From contig JAHJIJ010000030.1 of the NCBI GenBank assembly GCA_018823325.1, forward strand, positions 248,001-312,000: a stretch of 64,000 nucleotides of DNA, given 5' to 3'. Origin of the DNA: Alphaproteobacteria bacterium (GTDB lineage: Bacteria > Pseudomonadota > Alphaproteobacteria > Sphingomonadales > Sphingomonadaceae). The notes under the pieces were generated by a model. It was given only the letters and a program-made list of their open reading frames with translations. It had not been told where the DNA came from and did not search any database. The position numbers and the translations under genes are program-made. Below, piece by piece: positions 30,013-39,259 of this stretch. Numbering within the stretch: position 1 is the first letter of the stretch; the number at the start of each line of letters is the position of its first letter.

Positions 30013-30161
30013 GGGTGGTTGGGTCATGGCAGCTTCGTCGTCGGGCTTGGCTTGTCTGCTACCGAACCACGCAATCAACATCCCGGACGACTGTTTTGGC
30101 GTGGATTTGGGACTGTCCGCTTTCAGTCGGCTCAAACCGAAAGCGGACTACTCCAAGGTCT

Positions 30162-30914
30162 CTAGGTTTTCACCGCAGCGTTACCGCCATCGGCCCACAA
30201 AGCGGAGCCTGTAACGAAGCTTGCCATATCGCTTGCCAGAAACAATGCCGCCTTGGCTATTTCTTCAGGTTCTGCAATCCGCTTCATCGCATGAAGGCCC
30301 GCAGCCCATTCGCGCTGGACAGCGTCACCTGCCATCTCGGTCGCAGTGCCACCCGGCAAGAGAGCGTTCGCACGGATGCCGGCTGCTCCATAATCCGCAG
30401 CTATGCCGCGAACCAATCCCATTAGCCCGGCCTTTGCTGTCGCATAGGCGCTCATGCCCGGCAGTCCCACGCTGTTACCCACGAAGCTGCCCGTAAACAC
30501 AATGGCACCCGCTCCTTGCTCCAGCATCGCCGGAATTTGTACGCGGGCTCCAAGAAAAGCTGCGGTAAGATTGACTGCCAGCACCTCCGCCCATTCCAGG
30601 GGCTGTATTTCGGCGAGCGGTTTCAAGCCACCAACCAGACCCGCGTTATTGAAGGCGATGTGCAATCCGCCAAACGTCGATTGTGCGGCAGCGACAGCCT
30701 GCTGGTGCGTCCTCTCCTCTTTTACATCTCCAACGACCGCGAGCGCTCGGCCACCCCGTTCCATGACAGTCCGAACCAGCTGGTCCAGAGGATCTTGTCG
30801 ACGGGCGACCAGCACCACGGCTGCACCGTTCGCTGCAAACAACAGGGCGGCTGCTCTTCCGATCCCTGAACTCGCGCCGGTGATGATGGCGACCTTACCG
30901 TCTATCAGCCTCAT
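30162..30914 (-). CDS. Short-chain dehydrogenase/reductase
   Basis: This is a 250-residue classical SDR oxidoreductase. The nucleotide-binding TGASSGIG is at residues 12-19, NNAG at 89-92, and the catalytic Ser143, Tyr157 and Lys161 are in TGSFVG and YATAK. The Arg pair in ARRQ after strand two suggests NADP(H) preference. The substrate is unknown. It stands alone beside repeats and an orphan gene, which is typical of a mobile accessory gene. Confidence 0.92.
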   Translation of the reverse strand: MRLIDGKVAIITGASSGIGRAAALLFAANGAAVVLVARRQDPLDQLVRTVMERGGRALAVVGDVKEERTHQQAVAAAQSTFGGLHIAFNNAGLVGGLKPLAEIQPLEWAEVLAVNLTAAFLGARVQIPAMLEQGAGAIVFTGSFVGNSVGLPGMSAYATAKAGLMGLVRGIAADYGAAGIRANALLPGGTATEMAGDAVQREWAAGLHAMKRIAEPEEIAKAALFLASDMASFVTGSALWADGGNAAVKT

Positions 30915-31140
30915 TCTAAAACTCCGTTCTGTGGAGTTGCGCAGCTATGGCAATGGGCAAACGAGGGCTTCTCGTTTCTTGTTTTCAAACTGATCGCGAT
31001 TCTTGGCAATCGGAGTAATCATACCGACTGCTTTCGGACATCGTTGGGGCTTGATCGAACGACTGGGTTTGGGCGTGTCGCGACAATCCGCACCAACATT
31101 ACGAACGTCTCAATCGTCGTGAGGCGTGAACTCAAACGGA

Positions 31141-31518
31141 TTAGCAGGGGCCGTGCCAATATACGTCGTGGCCTAACTCCGACCAGCACTCCACAAGCAT
31201 GGTAAGATTATGCTTATCCGTGGCAAAACCGTACCCCCAGCCTCCATCAAAAAATAGCTTCGTCGTTATATCTACCATCCCGGGGCCAACGGTCACGGAA
31301 TATGGTTTGAGACTGGCAATCGCCGGAGGCCATTTTTCCGCCGGAAGTTTGAGAAGCTGTTCACCCGGATTGATTGGATTAGTCGCTAAGAGCTGTTGGG
31401 ACTCCATCGCAACAGCCTTCAATCTGGCCTGATCATTCGTCGGGTGTGGAAAAGAAACGTACATCCCCAACGCGATTAAAATTGCGATTGGGATCGCTAC
31501 GCGTGGGCGTCGGCGCAC
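31141..31518 (-). CDS. Hypothetical small membrane-anchored or exported protein
   Basis: No family was recognised for this 125-residue protein. It has a basic start and one hydrophobic segment (PIAILIALGMYVSF, about residues 9-22) that acts as signal or anchor, then a polar domain ending in CWSELGHDVYWHGPC with two cysteines. The surrounding DNA looks less GC-rich than the neighbouring genes, which hints at acquisition. The gene is supported only by the open frame and the plausible topology. Confidence 0.5.
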   Translation of the reverse strand: MRRRPRVAIPIAILIALGMYVSFPHPTNDQARLKAVAMESQQLLATNPINPGEQLLKLPAEKWPPAIASLKPYSVTVGPGMVDITTKLFFDGGWGYGFATDKHNLTMLVECWSELGHDVYWHGPC

Positions 31519-32157
31519 TCGGGTTTCTCCACCATCTAAGGCCTTGCCGGCGCTTTCCCGCTATCGAGCTTAAAGCGATTTCAAATGTCCGCAAGATCAT
31601 CGCATCCTGTCCCTCCGGGTTCGGCACGAACAAGACGAACAGCACCCTGCGAATTTATTGCCGCATCTTCGCACTCCCAAGGCAAACTGTCCTACACCGG
31701 CCCGATCATGGCATAAGATCGCACGCGGCCTCCCGGTCGCCGCTCTTTGACCTCGTAAAAATATTCATTGAAATCAGAGGCATGTCCCGCCTCTGACCCG
31801 ATGTTTCCGCATACACCATGGCGCACATGCGCGATGTTAGAGAAGATCCAGATCAGTTATCACGTTAAATCAAATACTTATCTGAGAATATCTGCACCGC
31901 GAAAACCATTGCTTATGCGCCGCCATGTCTCAAGCGATCGCCACAAGCTCGCGAAACGGCGCGAAGTGATCGCTTTCCCCAGATATCAGCCGAGTCGAGG
32001 GCGCGATTGCTTCCAAGCCCCTTACAGCCACGGGTTCAGGCCCGTCACCTGCCCGCACCAGAAACATTGCGAAAATCGCGTTTCCGCCTATATAAGCGCC
32101 CGTCCCGCGTCGTCGGCCAGTTTCGGTCGCCCGCTCCCATTTCAAGTTTCAGGTGCC
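31519..32157. other. 640-bp interval with no convincing gene
   Basis: Several open frames cross this interval, but none has a recognisable protein or a good ribosome site. Its composition is less GC-rich than its surroundings, especially around 31800-31900. The only element seen is the promoter at 32067-32096 for the downstream alpha/beta hydrolase. Confidence 0.5.
32067..32096 (+). promoter_or_regulatory. Sigma-70 promoter of the alpha/beta hydrolase operon
   Basis: TTGCGA (32067-32072) is followed after 16-18 bases by TATATAAG (32089-32096). Transcription would begin around 32103, some 55 bases before the ATG at 32158. Confidence 0.6.
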
Positions 32158-32814
32158 ATGCCCGACGTCATTTTTCCCGGTCCAGAAGGCCGTCTCGAAG
32201 GCCGTTTCAGCCCTCCGCCCCGTCCGCGCGCGCCCGTCGCGCTGATCCTCCATCCGCATCCGCAAGGCGGCGGCACGATGAACGATCGCATCACGCAGGC
32301 GCTGTACAAGACCTTCGTGAAGCGCGGTTTCGCGACTCTGCGCTTCAACTTCCGCGGCGTTGGCCGCTCGCAGGGCGTGTTCGACAATGGCATCGGCGAG
32401 CTCTCCGATGCCGCCGCGGCGCTCGACTGGATCCAGAGCTTCCACCAGGAAGCGCAGACGACATGGATCGCCGGTTTCTCGTTTGGCGCGTGGATCTCCA
32501 TGCAGCTGCTGATGCGCCGCCCAGAAGTGCGCGGCTTTATCTCGGTGGCCCCGCCGGCCAACATGTACGACTTCTCGTTCCTCGCGCCCTGCCCCGCCTC
32601 CGGCATCATCGTGCAGGGCGTGAACGACGAGGTCGTCTCCGCCGCCTCCGTGCAGAAGCTGGTCGACAAGCTGCGCACGCAGAAGGGCATCACCATCCAT
32701 CATGACGAGATCCGCAACGCCAATCACTTCTTCGAGCATGAGCTCGACCAGCTGATGATGAGCGTCGACAATTATCTCGACATGCGCCTCGCCCCGGATT
32801 CGCCGATCCGCTGA
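32158..32814 (+). CDS. Alpha/beta hydrolase (small, dienelactone-hydrolase-like)
   Basis: This is a 218-residue cytoplasmic hydrolase. The catalytic triad is visible: nucleophile Ser108 in GFSFGAW, Asp157 in GVNDEVV and His190 in NANHFFEH. HPHPQGGGTMND and FNFRGVGRSQG are signatures of a widespread family of uncharacterised serine hydrolases. Its stop overlaps the next start (TGATG), so it is co-translated with the ABM-domain protein. The substrate is unknown. Confidence 0.88.
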   Translation: MPDVIFPGPEGRLEGRFSPPPRPRAPVALILHPHPQGGGTMNDRITQALYKTFVKRGFATLRFNFRGVGRSQGVFDNGIGELSDAAAALDWIQSFHQEAQTTWIAGFSFGAWISMQLLMRRPEVRGFISVAPPANMYDFSFLAPCPASGIIVQGVNDEVVSAASVQKLVDKLRTQKGITIHHDEIRNANHFFEHELDQLMMSVDNYLDMRLAPDSPIR

Positions 32815-33113
32815 TGCTGATCCTCGCCGGGACCGTTCGCTTGCCGCCGGAAAATCTGCCGGCGGCGCGTCTGGTGATCGCGCGGATGGTCGCGGCCAGC
32901 CGCGCGGAGCCGGGTTGCATCGCCTACAGCTTCGCCGAAGACCTCGAGGAGCCCGGTCTTCTGCGCATCTTCGAGGTGTTTCGCGACCGCGAAGCCCAGC
33001 AAGCCCATGCCGCGAGCCAGCACATGAAGGACTGGCGCGCCACATGGGAAGACCTCGGCATCGGCGACAAGCAGATCACCCATTATGAGGTCTTGGCCAC
33101 CGCGGAGAGCTGA
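32814..33113 (+). CDS. Antibiotic-biosynthesis-monooxygenase (ABM) domain protein
   Basis: This 99-residue protein has the single dimeric alpha-beta barrel of the ABM/YgiN group. LAGTVRLPPENLPAARLVIA, EPGCIAYSFAEDLEEPGLLRIFEVFRDREAQQAH and the central HMKDW are typical. Members act as quinol monooxygenases or small-molecule binders without cofactors. It is translationally coupled to the hydrolase, and the two may act on the same compound, but nothing identifies it. Confidence 0.85.
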   Translation: MLILAGTVRLPPENLPAARLVIARMVAASRAEPGCIAYSFAEDLEEPGLLRIFEVFRDREAQQAHAASQHMKDWRATWEDLGIGDKQITHYEVLATAES

Positions 33114-33128
33114 CCCCCGCCGGTTCGG

Positions 33129-34010
33129 TCACACCGTCGCGGGCGGAGTCCGGCGGCGGCGCTTCAGCACGATCAACATGCCGGCGCTGCCGATCGTGAG
33201 CATTCCGATTATCGCAACCGGATCGGGCACATGCCGGAACACGATCCAGCCCAGCACCGTCGCCCAGAGCACTTGCAGATACGTGATCGGCGCCAGGGTC
33301 GAAGCCGGGGCGTGGCGAAAGGCTGCCGTGAACAGATAATGTCCCACCCCGCCCCACAAGCCCAGCGACGCCAGCAGCGCGCCTTCCAGAAGCGTCGGCA
33401 TCCTCCCCGCCCAGTAGAAGGGCGCCACCGCGCCGAAAACGAGGCTGCCCACGGCGGCACTGTAAAAGAGCAGCGCGAAGGTTTTTTCGGTCGCCGCGAG
33501 CGTGCGGGACATCAGCTGATAGGTGCCATTGAGCATGGCGGCACCCAAAGCGAGCATGACGCCCACCACATCCAGCCCGCCACCCGGCCGCGCGATCAGC
33601 ACGACGCCGGCCAGCCCGAGCAACACAGCGCCCCAGCCCCGCAGCCCGACCTCTTCCCCGAGCAGCAGCCCCCCGCCCAGCGCGACCAGCGTCGGCGCGA
33701 GAAACATGATCGCCGTCGCTTCACCGACCGGCATGCGGGTGAGCGCCAGCGCCATCAGTACGGAGGCGCAGGCGAGGCAGCAGCCACGCAGCCAGACGAG
33801 CACGGTGCGCGTCGTCCGCACCATCTCCCGCCCGCCGCGCGGCGCCATGACGACGAGCATCAACAAGAGGTTGCCGATGAAACGCGCCGCCACGATCACC
33901 GGCGCCTCGAAATGCGCGGTGAGCACTTTCGTGGTCGTATCCAGCGCCGCGAACAGCAGCAAAGCGGCGGCGCAGAGCAGAATTCCACGAATCGGTTGAG
34001 TGCTGATCAT
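33129..34010 (-). CDS. DMT-superfamily (EamA) transporter
   Basis: This 293-residue protein has ten hydrophobic segments and two EamA repeats. FAALDTTTKVLTAHFEAPVIVAARF and MPVGEATAIMFLAPTLVALGGGLLLGEEVGL mark the first repeat, and APASTLAPITYLQVLWATVLGWIVF the second. It is probably a metabolite exporter of unknown substrate. ATG at 34010 is preferred over a TTG seven codons upstream. It converges on the ABM gene. Confidence 0.88.
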   Translation of the reverse strand: MISTQPIRGILLCAAALLLFAALDTTTKVLTAHFEAPVIVAARFIGNLLLMLVVMAPRGGREMVRTTRTVLVWLRGCCLACASVLMALALTRMPVGEATAIMFLAPTLVALGGGLLLGEEVGLRGWGAVLLGLAGVVLIARPGGGLDVVGVMLALGAAMLNGTYQLMSRTLAATEKTFALLFYSAAVGSLVFGAVAPFYWAGRMPTLLEGALLASLGLWGGVGHYLFTAAFRHAPASTLAPITYLQVLWATVLGWIVFRHVPDPVAIIGMLTIGSAGMLIVLKRRRRTPPATV

Positions 34011-34122
34011 CTGAATGCTCGTCGGCGACAACGCCCCCGCCGACCATGGCTGGGTGCGTCGAAAATCTTGATCTGCGCGATCCGGCTAAAGAGTGCGGGA
34101 CGCCACGCGGCCCTTGCCGGGC

Positions 34123-35910
34123 TCAACCCTGCAGGGCCTCGACCTGCTCGGCCAATTCCAGCCAGCGCTCCTCGGCCGCATCCTTCTGCGCGCGCGCCTT
34201 TTCGATCGTCGCGCTCAACTCGGCGAAGCGCTTGGGATTCTTGGTATAGAGATCGGGGTCGGCGAGCGCGGCTTCATCGCGCGCAATCGCCGCCTCGAGC
34301 GCCTCGATCTGACCCGGCAACAGATCATAATCCCGCTGGTCCTTGTAGCTGAGCTTCGCCGCCTTGGGCGGCGGTGGCGCAGCGGGTGCATCCGCCTTCG
34401 CAGCCGATCGCTTGCCCGCCGCATTGGGCTTTTGGCGCTTGGCTTCCCAGTCCGCATAGCCGCCGGCGATCACATCGATCCGGCCGGAGCCATCCAGTCC
34501 CAGAGTCACAGTCACCGTACGGTCGAGGAAGTCGCGATCATGGCTGACGATCAGCACCGTACCGTCATAATCGGCAATCACTTCCTGCAGCAGGTCGAGC
34601 GTTTCCAAGTCGAGATCGTTGGTCGGCTCGTCCAGCACCAGCAGGTTGGATTCGCGCGCAAACTCCCGTGCCAGCAGCAGGCGCGAGCGCTCGCCGCCCG
34701 AAAGCGTGCCGATCTTCGCCTCGGCCAGCGAGGGATCGAACAGAAAGTCCTTGAGATAGCCGTGGACATGCTTGCGCACGCCGCGCACGTCGATCCAGTC
34801 GCCGCCCTCGGCCAGCACATCGCGCACCCTTTTGTCCGGCTGCATCAGCGAGCGTTGCTGGTCGATCACGATGCCGTCCAGCGTCTTGGCCAGCGTGATG
34901 GTGCCGCTATCCGGCTGCAGATCGCCGGTCAGCAGGCGCAGCAGCGTCGTCTTGCCGGCCCCGTTTCCGCCGACGATGCCAATGCGGTCGCCGCGCTGGA
35001 TGCGGATCGAGAAATCCTTGATGACCGCGCGGTCGCCGAACTGCTTGGTGACATGCTCGGCGGTGATGACGCTCTTGGTCTTGGTGTCATTGGCGGTGAC
35101 CTCCAGCTTGGCGCCGCCCTGCGGGCCGATCATCGCCGCGCGTTGGGCACGCATCTCCCAGAGCTTGGCCAGCCGCCCCTGATTGCGCTTGCGCCGCGCC
35201 GTGACGCCGCGCTCCAGCCAGTGCGCCTCGATCTTCAGCTTGGCATCAAGCTTCTCGGCCGCGCGGGCCTCGTCCGCATAGGCCTTTTCCATCCAGGCCT
35301 CGAACCCGCCAAAGCCGATCTCCTGCCGCCGCAGGCTGCCCCGGTCGAGCCAGAGCGTCGACCGGGTGAGGCGCGTGAGGAACGTCCGGTCGTGGCTGAT
35401 GACGATGAATGCGCCATTGAAGCGCGTCAGCCAATCCTCCAGCCAGGTGATCGCGGCGATGTCGAGATGGTTGGTCGGCTCGTCGAGCAACAGGATATCG
35501 GGCTCGCTCGCCAGTGCGCGGCAAATCGCCGCTCGCCGCCGCTCACCGCCCGACGCGGTCGCCGCCGCGCGGGAAAGGTCGATGCCGAGCTGGTCGGCAA
35601 TCGCTTCCACCTCATGCGCCGCCGGCGCCTTGGCGCCAGACGTGGCGAAATCATGCAGCGTTGCGAAGGCGGAGACCTCCGGGTCCTGCTCCAGCATCAC
35701 CACATGCCGCCCCGGCACGACCGAGCGCTTGCCCTCGTCCGGTTCCACCGTGCCGGCGATCAGCTTGAGTAGCGTCGTCTTGCCGGCGCCGTTGCGGCCG
35801 ATCAGCGCCAGGCGATCACGCTCGCCGACATGAATATCCAGACCACGGAACAGCCAGCCGGCGCCCTGTATCAGACCAAGGTTTTCGAAGGAAAGAAGTG
35901 GCGGGGCCAT
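34123..35910 (-). CDS. ABC-F family ATPase (Uup-like)
   Basis: This 595-residue soluble protein has two ABC ATPase domains and no membrane segments. Walker A motifs are GRNGAGKTT (about residues 38-46) and GGNGAGKTT (about 320). ABC signatures are ASGGERRRA and LSGGERSRL, with LLLDEPTNHLD and LVLDEPTNDLD as Walker B motifs. The interdomain linker is charged, and the C-terminus (about residues 520-595) is a coiled coil as in Uup. ABC-F proteins act on ribosomes or, for Uup, in DNA-junction tolerance. Resistance function is not implied. Confidence 0.93.
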   Translation of the reverse strand: MAPPLLSFENLGLIQGAGWLFRGLDIHVGERDRLALIGRNGAGKTTLLKLIAGTVEPDEGKRSVVPGRHVVMLEQDPEVSAFATLHDFATSGAKAPAAHEVEAIADQLGIDLSRAAATASGGERRRAAICRALASEPDILLLDEPTNHLDIAAITWLEDWLTRFNGAFIVISHDRTFLTRLTRSTLWLDRGSLRRQEIGFGGFEAWMEKAYADEARAAEKLDAKLKIEAHWLERGVTARRKRNQGRLAKLWEMRAQRAAMIGPQGGAKLEVTANDTKTKSVITAEHVTKQFGDRAVIKDFSIRIQRGDRIGIVGGNGAGKTTLLRLLTGDLQPDSGTITLAKTLDGIVIDQQRSLMQPDKRVRDVLAEGGDWIDVRGVRKHVHGYLKDFLFDPSLAEAKIGTLSGGERSRLLLAREFARESNLLVLDEPTNDLDLETLDLLQEVIADYDGTVLIVSHDRDFLDRTVTVTLGLDGSGRIDVIAGGYADWEAKRQKPNAAGKRSAAKADAPAAPPPPKAAKLSYKDQRDYDLLPGQIEALEAAIARDEAALADPDLYTKNPKRFAELSATIEKARAQKDAAEERWLELAEQVEALQG

Positions 35911-36048
35911 GGCGAGGCGCTAAAACAGATGCGGGCGGCGTGAGCAAGGGCCGAACCCTAATATGAACGGGAAGAAACTCCAAAGGTCAGCATGCGTTCA
36001 GCAGCTTTGGGCCATTGGCCGGATCTTGAACAACAGGAAGGATGCTCC

Positions 36049-36792
36049 ATGCGTCGTTTGCCATTTCTGCTCGCTGCCACTGCCGTTCTCATGGCGCCCA
36101 CGATTGCCTCGGCCCAGCCGCAGGCCCCGGGGCCGATGGCCGCCCACGCAGCCAAAGGCCCATTGCTGAGCCTGAGCGTAAGCGAATCCATCAATAGCGC
36201 GCCGGACATGGCGACCATCAACACCGGCGTCCAGACCCGTGCGATGACTGCTCAGGAGGCGATGAACCAGAACGCCGTCCAGATGGACAAGCTGATCGCC
36301 GCGCTCGTGAAGGCCGGCATTGCGCGCAAGGACATCCAGACCAGCGGCATCAATCTCAATCCGCGCTATGATTACAGCAACCGCACTGAAGAGCAGGGCC
36401 CGCGCTTCATTGGCTATGAAGCCAGCAATCAGCTGAGCGTCACTGTGCGCAAGCTGGACAGCGCAGGGGAACTGATCGACTCGCTGGTCTCCGCCGGCGC
36501 GACCAACATCAATGGCCCGAGCTTTGGCATTGCCGAGCCGGACAGGTTGCTCGATCAGGCCCGCACCAAGGCGCTGAAGACGGCCCAGGCCCGCGCCAAC
36601 CTCTACGCGCAGGCTACGGGCTTCCGCACGGCCAGGTTGGTCAGCATTTCCGAGGGCGGCAGTTTCGTCCCGCCCCCCATGCCGATGATGGCAATGCGGG
36701 ACTCGGCAGCCGCCGCGCCGCAGACAAAGATCGAACCGGGTGAGATCGCCACCTCGATTTCCCTGAACGTCCAGTATATGCTGGAACCCTGA
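36049..36792 (+). CDS. SIMPL-domain (DUF541) periplasmic protein
   Basis: This 247-residue exported protein has a signal peptide (MRRLPFLLAATAVLMAPTIASA). The SIMPL domain follows: LSLSVSESINSAPDMATINTG, KDIQTSGINLNPRYDY and LLDQARTKALKTAQARANLYA are characteristic. SIMPL proteins are outer-surface or periplasmic oligomers with poorly known, possibly oxidative-stress roles. ATG at 36049 follows AGGAAGGA. PepSY and two-component genes follow on the same strand. Confidence 0.9.
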   Translation: MRRLPFLLAATAVLMAPTIASAQPQAPGPMAAHAAKGPLLSLSVSESINSAPDMATINTGVQTRAMTAQEAMNQNAVQMDKLIAALVKAGIARKDIQTSGINLNPRYDYSNRTEEQGPRFIGYEASNQLSVTVRKLDSAGELIDSLVSAGATNINGPSFGIAEPDRLLDQARTKALKTAQARANLYAQATGFRTARLVSISEGGSFVPPPMPMMAMRDSAAAAPQTKIEPGEIATSISLNVQYMLEP

Positions 36793-36850
36793 ACGGGGGA
36801 CAGATGGGACATTCAGCGCTTGTTCAATGCTTGATGGCTATCGCAGCATC

Positions 36851-37168
36851 ATGAAATTTATCTCCGCCTCTCTTCTGCTCAGCGGGCTGCTGGCACTCAC
36901 GGCCACCAGCCTGCCGGCCAATGCGCAGAGCTTCGCGCGTGGCGAAGATCAACGCGCGGCCCGCCGGGCGATGCTCGACGGGGAGGTGATGCCCTTCTCA
37001 ATCATCAAGCGCCGGGTGGAACGGGAAATGCCCGACGCCCAATATGTCGGCGTGGCGCCATCGGTTCGTGAAGGCGTCTACCGGATGCAGTTCCTCCAGC
37101 ACAATGGCAAGGTCATCTGGGTTGATGTGGACGGCAAGACCGGCAATATCATCGGACGGACGCGCTGA
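36851..37168 (+). CDS. Exported PepSY-domain protein
   Basis: This 105-residue protein has a signal peptide (MKFISASLLLSGLLALTATSLPANA) and then one PepSY-type domain (SIIKRRVEREMPDAQYVGV ... VIWVDVDGKTGNIIGRTR). Small PepSY proteins of this kind often sit directly ahead of an OmpR/PhoQ-type two-component pair, as here, and may modulate the sensor in the periplasm. The start at ATG 36851 begins the signal peptide. Confidence 0.85.
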   Translation: MKFISASLLLSGLLALTATSLPANAQSFARGEDQRAARRAMLDGEVMPFSIIKRRVEREMPDAQYVGVAPSVREGVYRMQFLQHNGKVIWVDVDGKTGNIIGRTR

Positions 37169-37215
37169 TCCGACCGGATCGTTAGCGCTCGCTCCCAAGT
37201 CGGAAAGGAAAAGGC

Positions 37216-37881
37216 ATGCGTCTGCTGATCGTCGAGGATGAGCCGACCTTGGGCAAACAGCTCAAGTCCACGCTCGAAGGCGCCGGCTATGCCGTCGATC
37301 TCGCTACCGATGGCGAGGATGGGCACTTCCTCGGATCAACGGAAAGCTACGACGCGATCATCCTCGATCTCGGCCTGCCGGAAATTGACGGCCTGACCGT
37401 TCTTGATCGCTGGCGCAAGGAAGGCTCGTCTGTTCCGGTGCTGGTGCTAACGGCGCGGGACAGCTGGTCGGACAAGGTTGCCGGCCTCGACGCGGGCGCC
37501 GATGACTATCTCGCCAAGCCGTTCCAGAGCGAAGAGCTGATTGCCCGGCTGCGCGCCCTCATCCGTCGTTCTTCCGGCAACGCCTCATCCGAGCTGATCG
37601 CCGGCAGCGTGCGGCTCGACACCCGCTCGGGCAAGGTCACGCTGAATGGCGAGCCGGTCAAGCTCACCGCGCAGGAATACAAGCTGCTCTCCTATCTCAT
37701 GCACCACAAGGGCAAGGTGGTCAGCCGCACCGAACTGATCGAGCATATCTACGACCAGGATTTCGACCGGGATTCCAACACGATCGAAGTGTTTGTTACG
37801 CGCATCCGCAAGAAGCTGGGCGCAGACGTGATCTCCACCATCCGTGGTCTCGGCTACAGCCTGGAGGACCCCGCTGGCTGA
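37216..37881 (+). CDS. OmpR-family response regulator
   Basis: This is a 221-residue transcription regulator with a receiver (acidic pocket in LIVEDEP, phospho-Asp51 in IILDLGLPEIDG, Lys101 in AKPF) and a C-terminal winged helix (about residues 125-218, ending VTRIRKKLGADVISTIRGLGY). It belongs to the PhoP/QseB/FeuP-like subgroup. AAGGAAAAGGC precedes the ATG. It is the partner of the following histidine kinase. The signal is unknown, perhaps cations or envelope stress as for relatives. Confidence 0.93.
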   Translation: MRLLIVEDEPTLGKQLKSTLEGAGYAVDLATDGEDGHFLGSTESYDAIILDLGLPEIDGLTVLDRWRKEGSSVPVLVLTARDSWSDKVAGLDAGADDYLAKPFQSEELIARLRALIRRSSGNASSELIAGSVRLDTRSGKVTLNGEPVKLTAQEYKLLSYLMHHKGKVVSRTELIEHIYDQDFDRDSNTIEVFVTRIRKKLGADVISTIRGLGYSLEDPAG

Positions 37882-37903
37882 ACCGGCACCGCCCGGAGAG
37901 GAG

Positions 37904-39256
37904 GTGGCGGCGCCTGCCTCCAGCCGCAGCACCGGATCGCTCAGCCGCCGCATCATCGGCATCTCGGCCATCTGGATCGGCCTGCTGCTGCTCGGCGGCG
38001 CGCTTGCGCTCGACCGGGTGCTGGTGAGTACCGTCACCCGCACGTTCGATGACGGTCTATCCTATGTGCTGACGGCGATGATTTCCTCCGCCGAAGTCGG
38101 GCCGGAAGGGGAAGTTCTCTTCAACCGCCCCTTGGCCGACCAGCGATTTCTCGAACCTGCCAGCGGGCTGTACTATCAGATCAGTGGCGAAGGCCATGAG
38201 GACTGGCGCTCGCGTTCTCTGTGGGACCGTGCCATTCAGGTCACGCCCGACATGGTTGCCAACCCCGGTCAGGGCATGGACAGCCGCCAGTTTCCGGATG
38301 AACCGCTGCGGCTGATGGCGCGCACGGTCATTCTGCCAGGCAGCGAAACGCGCTGGATCTTCATCGTCGCGCAGGCACGCGAAGGACTTGATGCACAGAT
38401 CCATGCCCTGCGGGCTACGCTGGTCAACAGCTTCGTCATCCTGGGCGTCGGCTTGATGATATTGGCGGCGCTGCAGGTATTTTTCGGCTTGCGACCGCTC
38501 CGCCATATCCGGCGTGAGATTGCCCGCATGAGAGATGGCGAGAAGAGCCGCGTCACCGTCCCCCTCCCCCGCGAAGTGCAGCCACTGGTCGAGGAACTCA
38601 ATGCCTTGCTCGCCCACAATGAGCAGCAGGCCGAGGAAGCGCGGCGACATGCCGGCAATCTTGCCCATGCACTCAAGACGCCCCTGACTGTCGTCATGAA
38701 TGCCGCGACGGCGCAGTCGCCAGACCTTGCATCGACGGTGGTTCGCGAGACCGGCACCATGCGCCGTCAGATCGACCATCATCTTGCCCGCGCGCGTGCG
38801 CTGGGACGGCGCGGCGCCGCACAGAGCCGGACGCTCGTCTGGCCAAGCCTTGAAGCCGTGGAACGAGCCGTTGAACGCCTGTATCCGAACATCCGCATCG
38901 ATCGGGACGGCGCGCAGGACGCCGTCGTGCGCGTGGAACGTCAGGATCTCGACGAGCTGCTCGGCAATCTTGTCGAGAACGCCGCCAAATATGGTGGCGG
39001 CAGCGTCTTCGTTACCGTCGTGCAAGCCGCTCCATGGGTCGACATTCTCGTCGAGGACGATGGGATGGGCATTCCTGAGGCGGCGCGCGAGAGGATTTTC
39101 GACCGTGGAGTTCGCCTCGACAGCGGAAAGCCCGGCACCGGCCTCGGCCTCGCTATCGTTCGCGACGTCGCCGAAATCTACGGCGGCTCGGTCACGCTCG
39201 ATGAGAGCGAAGACTTGGGTGGCTTGCTCGTCCGGCTTCGCTTGCCCGCCGGTTGA
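37904..39256 (+). CDS. PhoQ-like sensor histidine kinase
   Basis: This is a 450-residue inner-membrane kinase. TM1 (IIGISAIWIGLLLLGGALAL) and TM2 (FVILGVGLMILAALQVFFGL) flank a periplasmic sensor of about 130 residues. The phospho-His255 is in LAHALKTPL, followed by the N box NLVENAAKYG and the G boxes EDDGMGIPE and GTGLGLAI. GTG at 37904 has GGAG/GAGG upstream. An alternative GTG at 37844 would overlap the regulator by 38 bases and add 20 residues. It pairs with the regulator just upstream. Confidence 0.92.
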   Translation: MAAPASSRSTGSLSRRIIGISAIWIGLLLLGGALALDRVLVSTVTRTFDDGLSYVLTAMISSAEVGPEGEVLFNRPLADQRFLEPASGLYYQISGEGHEDWRSRSLWDRAIQVTPDMVANPGQGMDSRQFPDEPLRLMARTVILPGSETRWIFIVAQAREGLDAQIHALRATLVNSFVILGVGLMILAALQVFFGLRPLRHIRREIARMRDGEKSRVTVPLPREVQPLVEELNALLAHNEQQAEEARRHAGNLAHALKTPLTVVMNAATAQSPDLASTVVRETGTMRRQIDHHLARARALGRRGAAQSRTLVWPSLEAVERAVERLYPNIRIDRDGAQDAVVRVERQDLDELLGNLVENAAKYGGGSVFVTVVQAAPWVDILVEDDGMGIPEAARERIFDRGVRLDSGKPGTGLGLAIVRDVAEIYGGSVTLDESEDLGGLLVRLRLPAG

Positions 39257-39259
39257 CTC

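Larger units (their letters stand above)
29687..30161. other. 475-bp noncoding interval with palindromic repeats
   Basis: No credible gene was found between the TSUP and SDR genes. Open frames here are repeat-derived (for example the FPRTRESS-type peptide). The interval holds a 20-base palindrome at 29788-29807 and an inverted pair of 24-base repeats at 29890-30012, both of kinds that recur in sphingomonad genomes. Confidence 0.7.

Noticed and set aside
29759..30214. Open frames of up to 163 codons between the TSUP and SDR genes
   Set aside because: Their peptides are translations of intergenic repeats (for example FPRTRESS and the GAGCTTGTCGAAG element).
31433..31645. 70-codon minus-strand frame overlapping the start of the orphan hypothetical gene
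   Set aside because: No ribosome site, no recognised domain, and it overlaps a more plausible frame with a signal-like helix.
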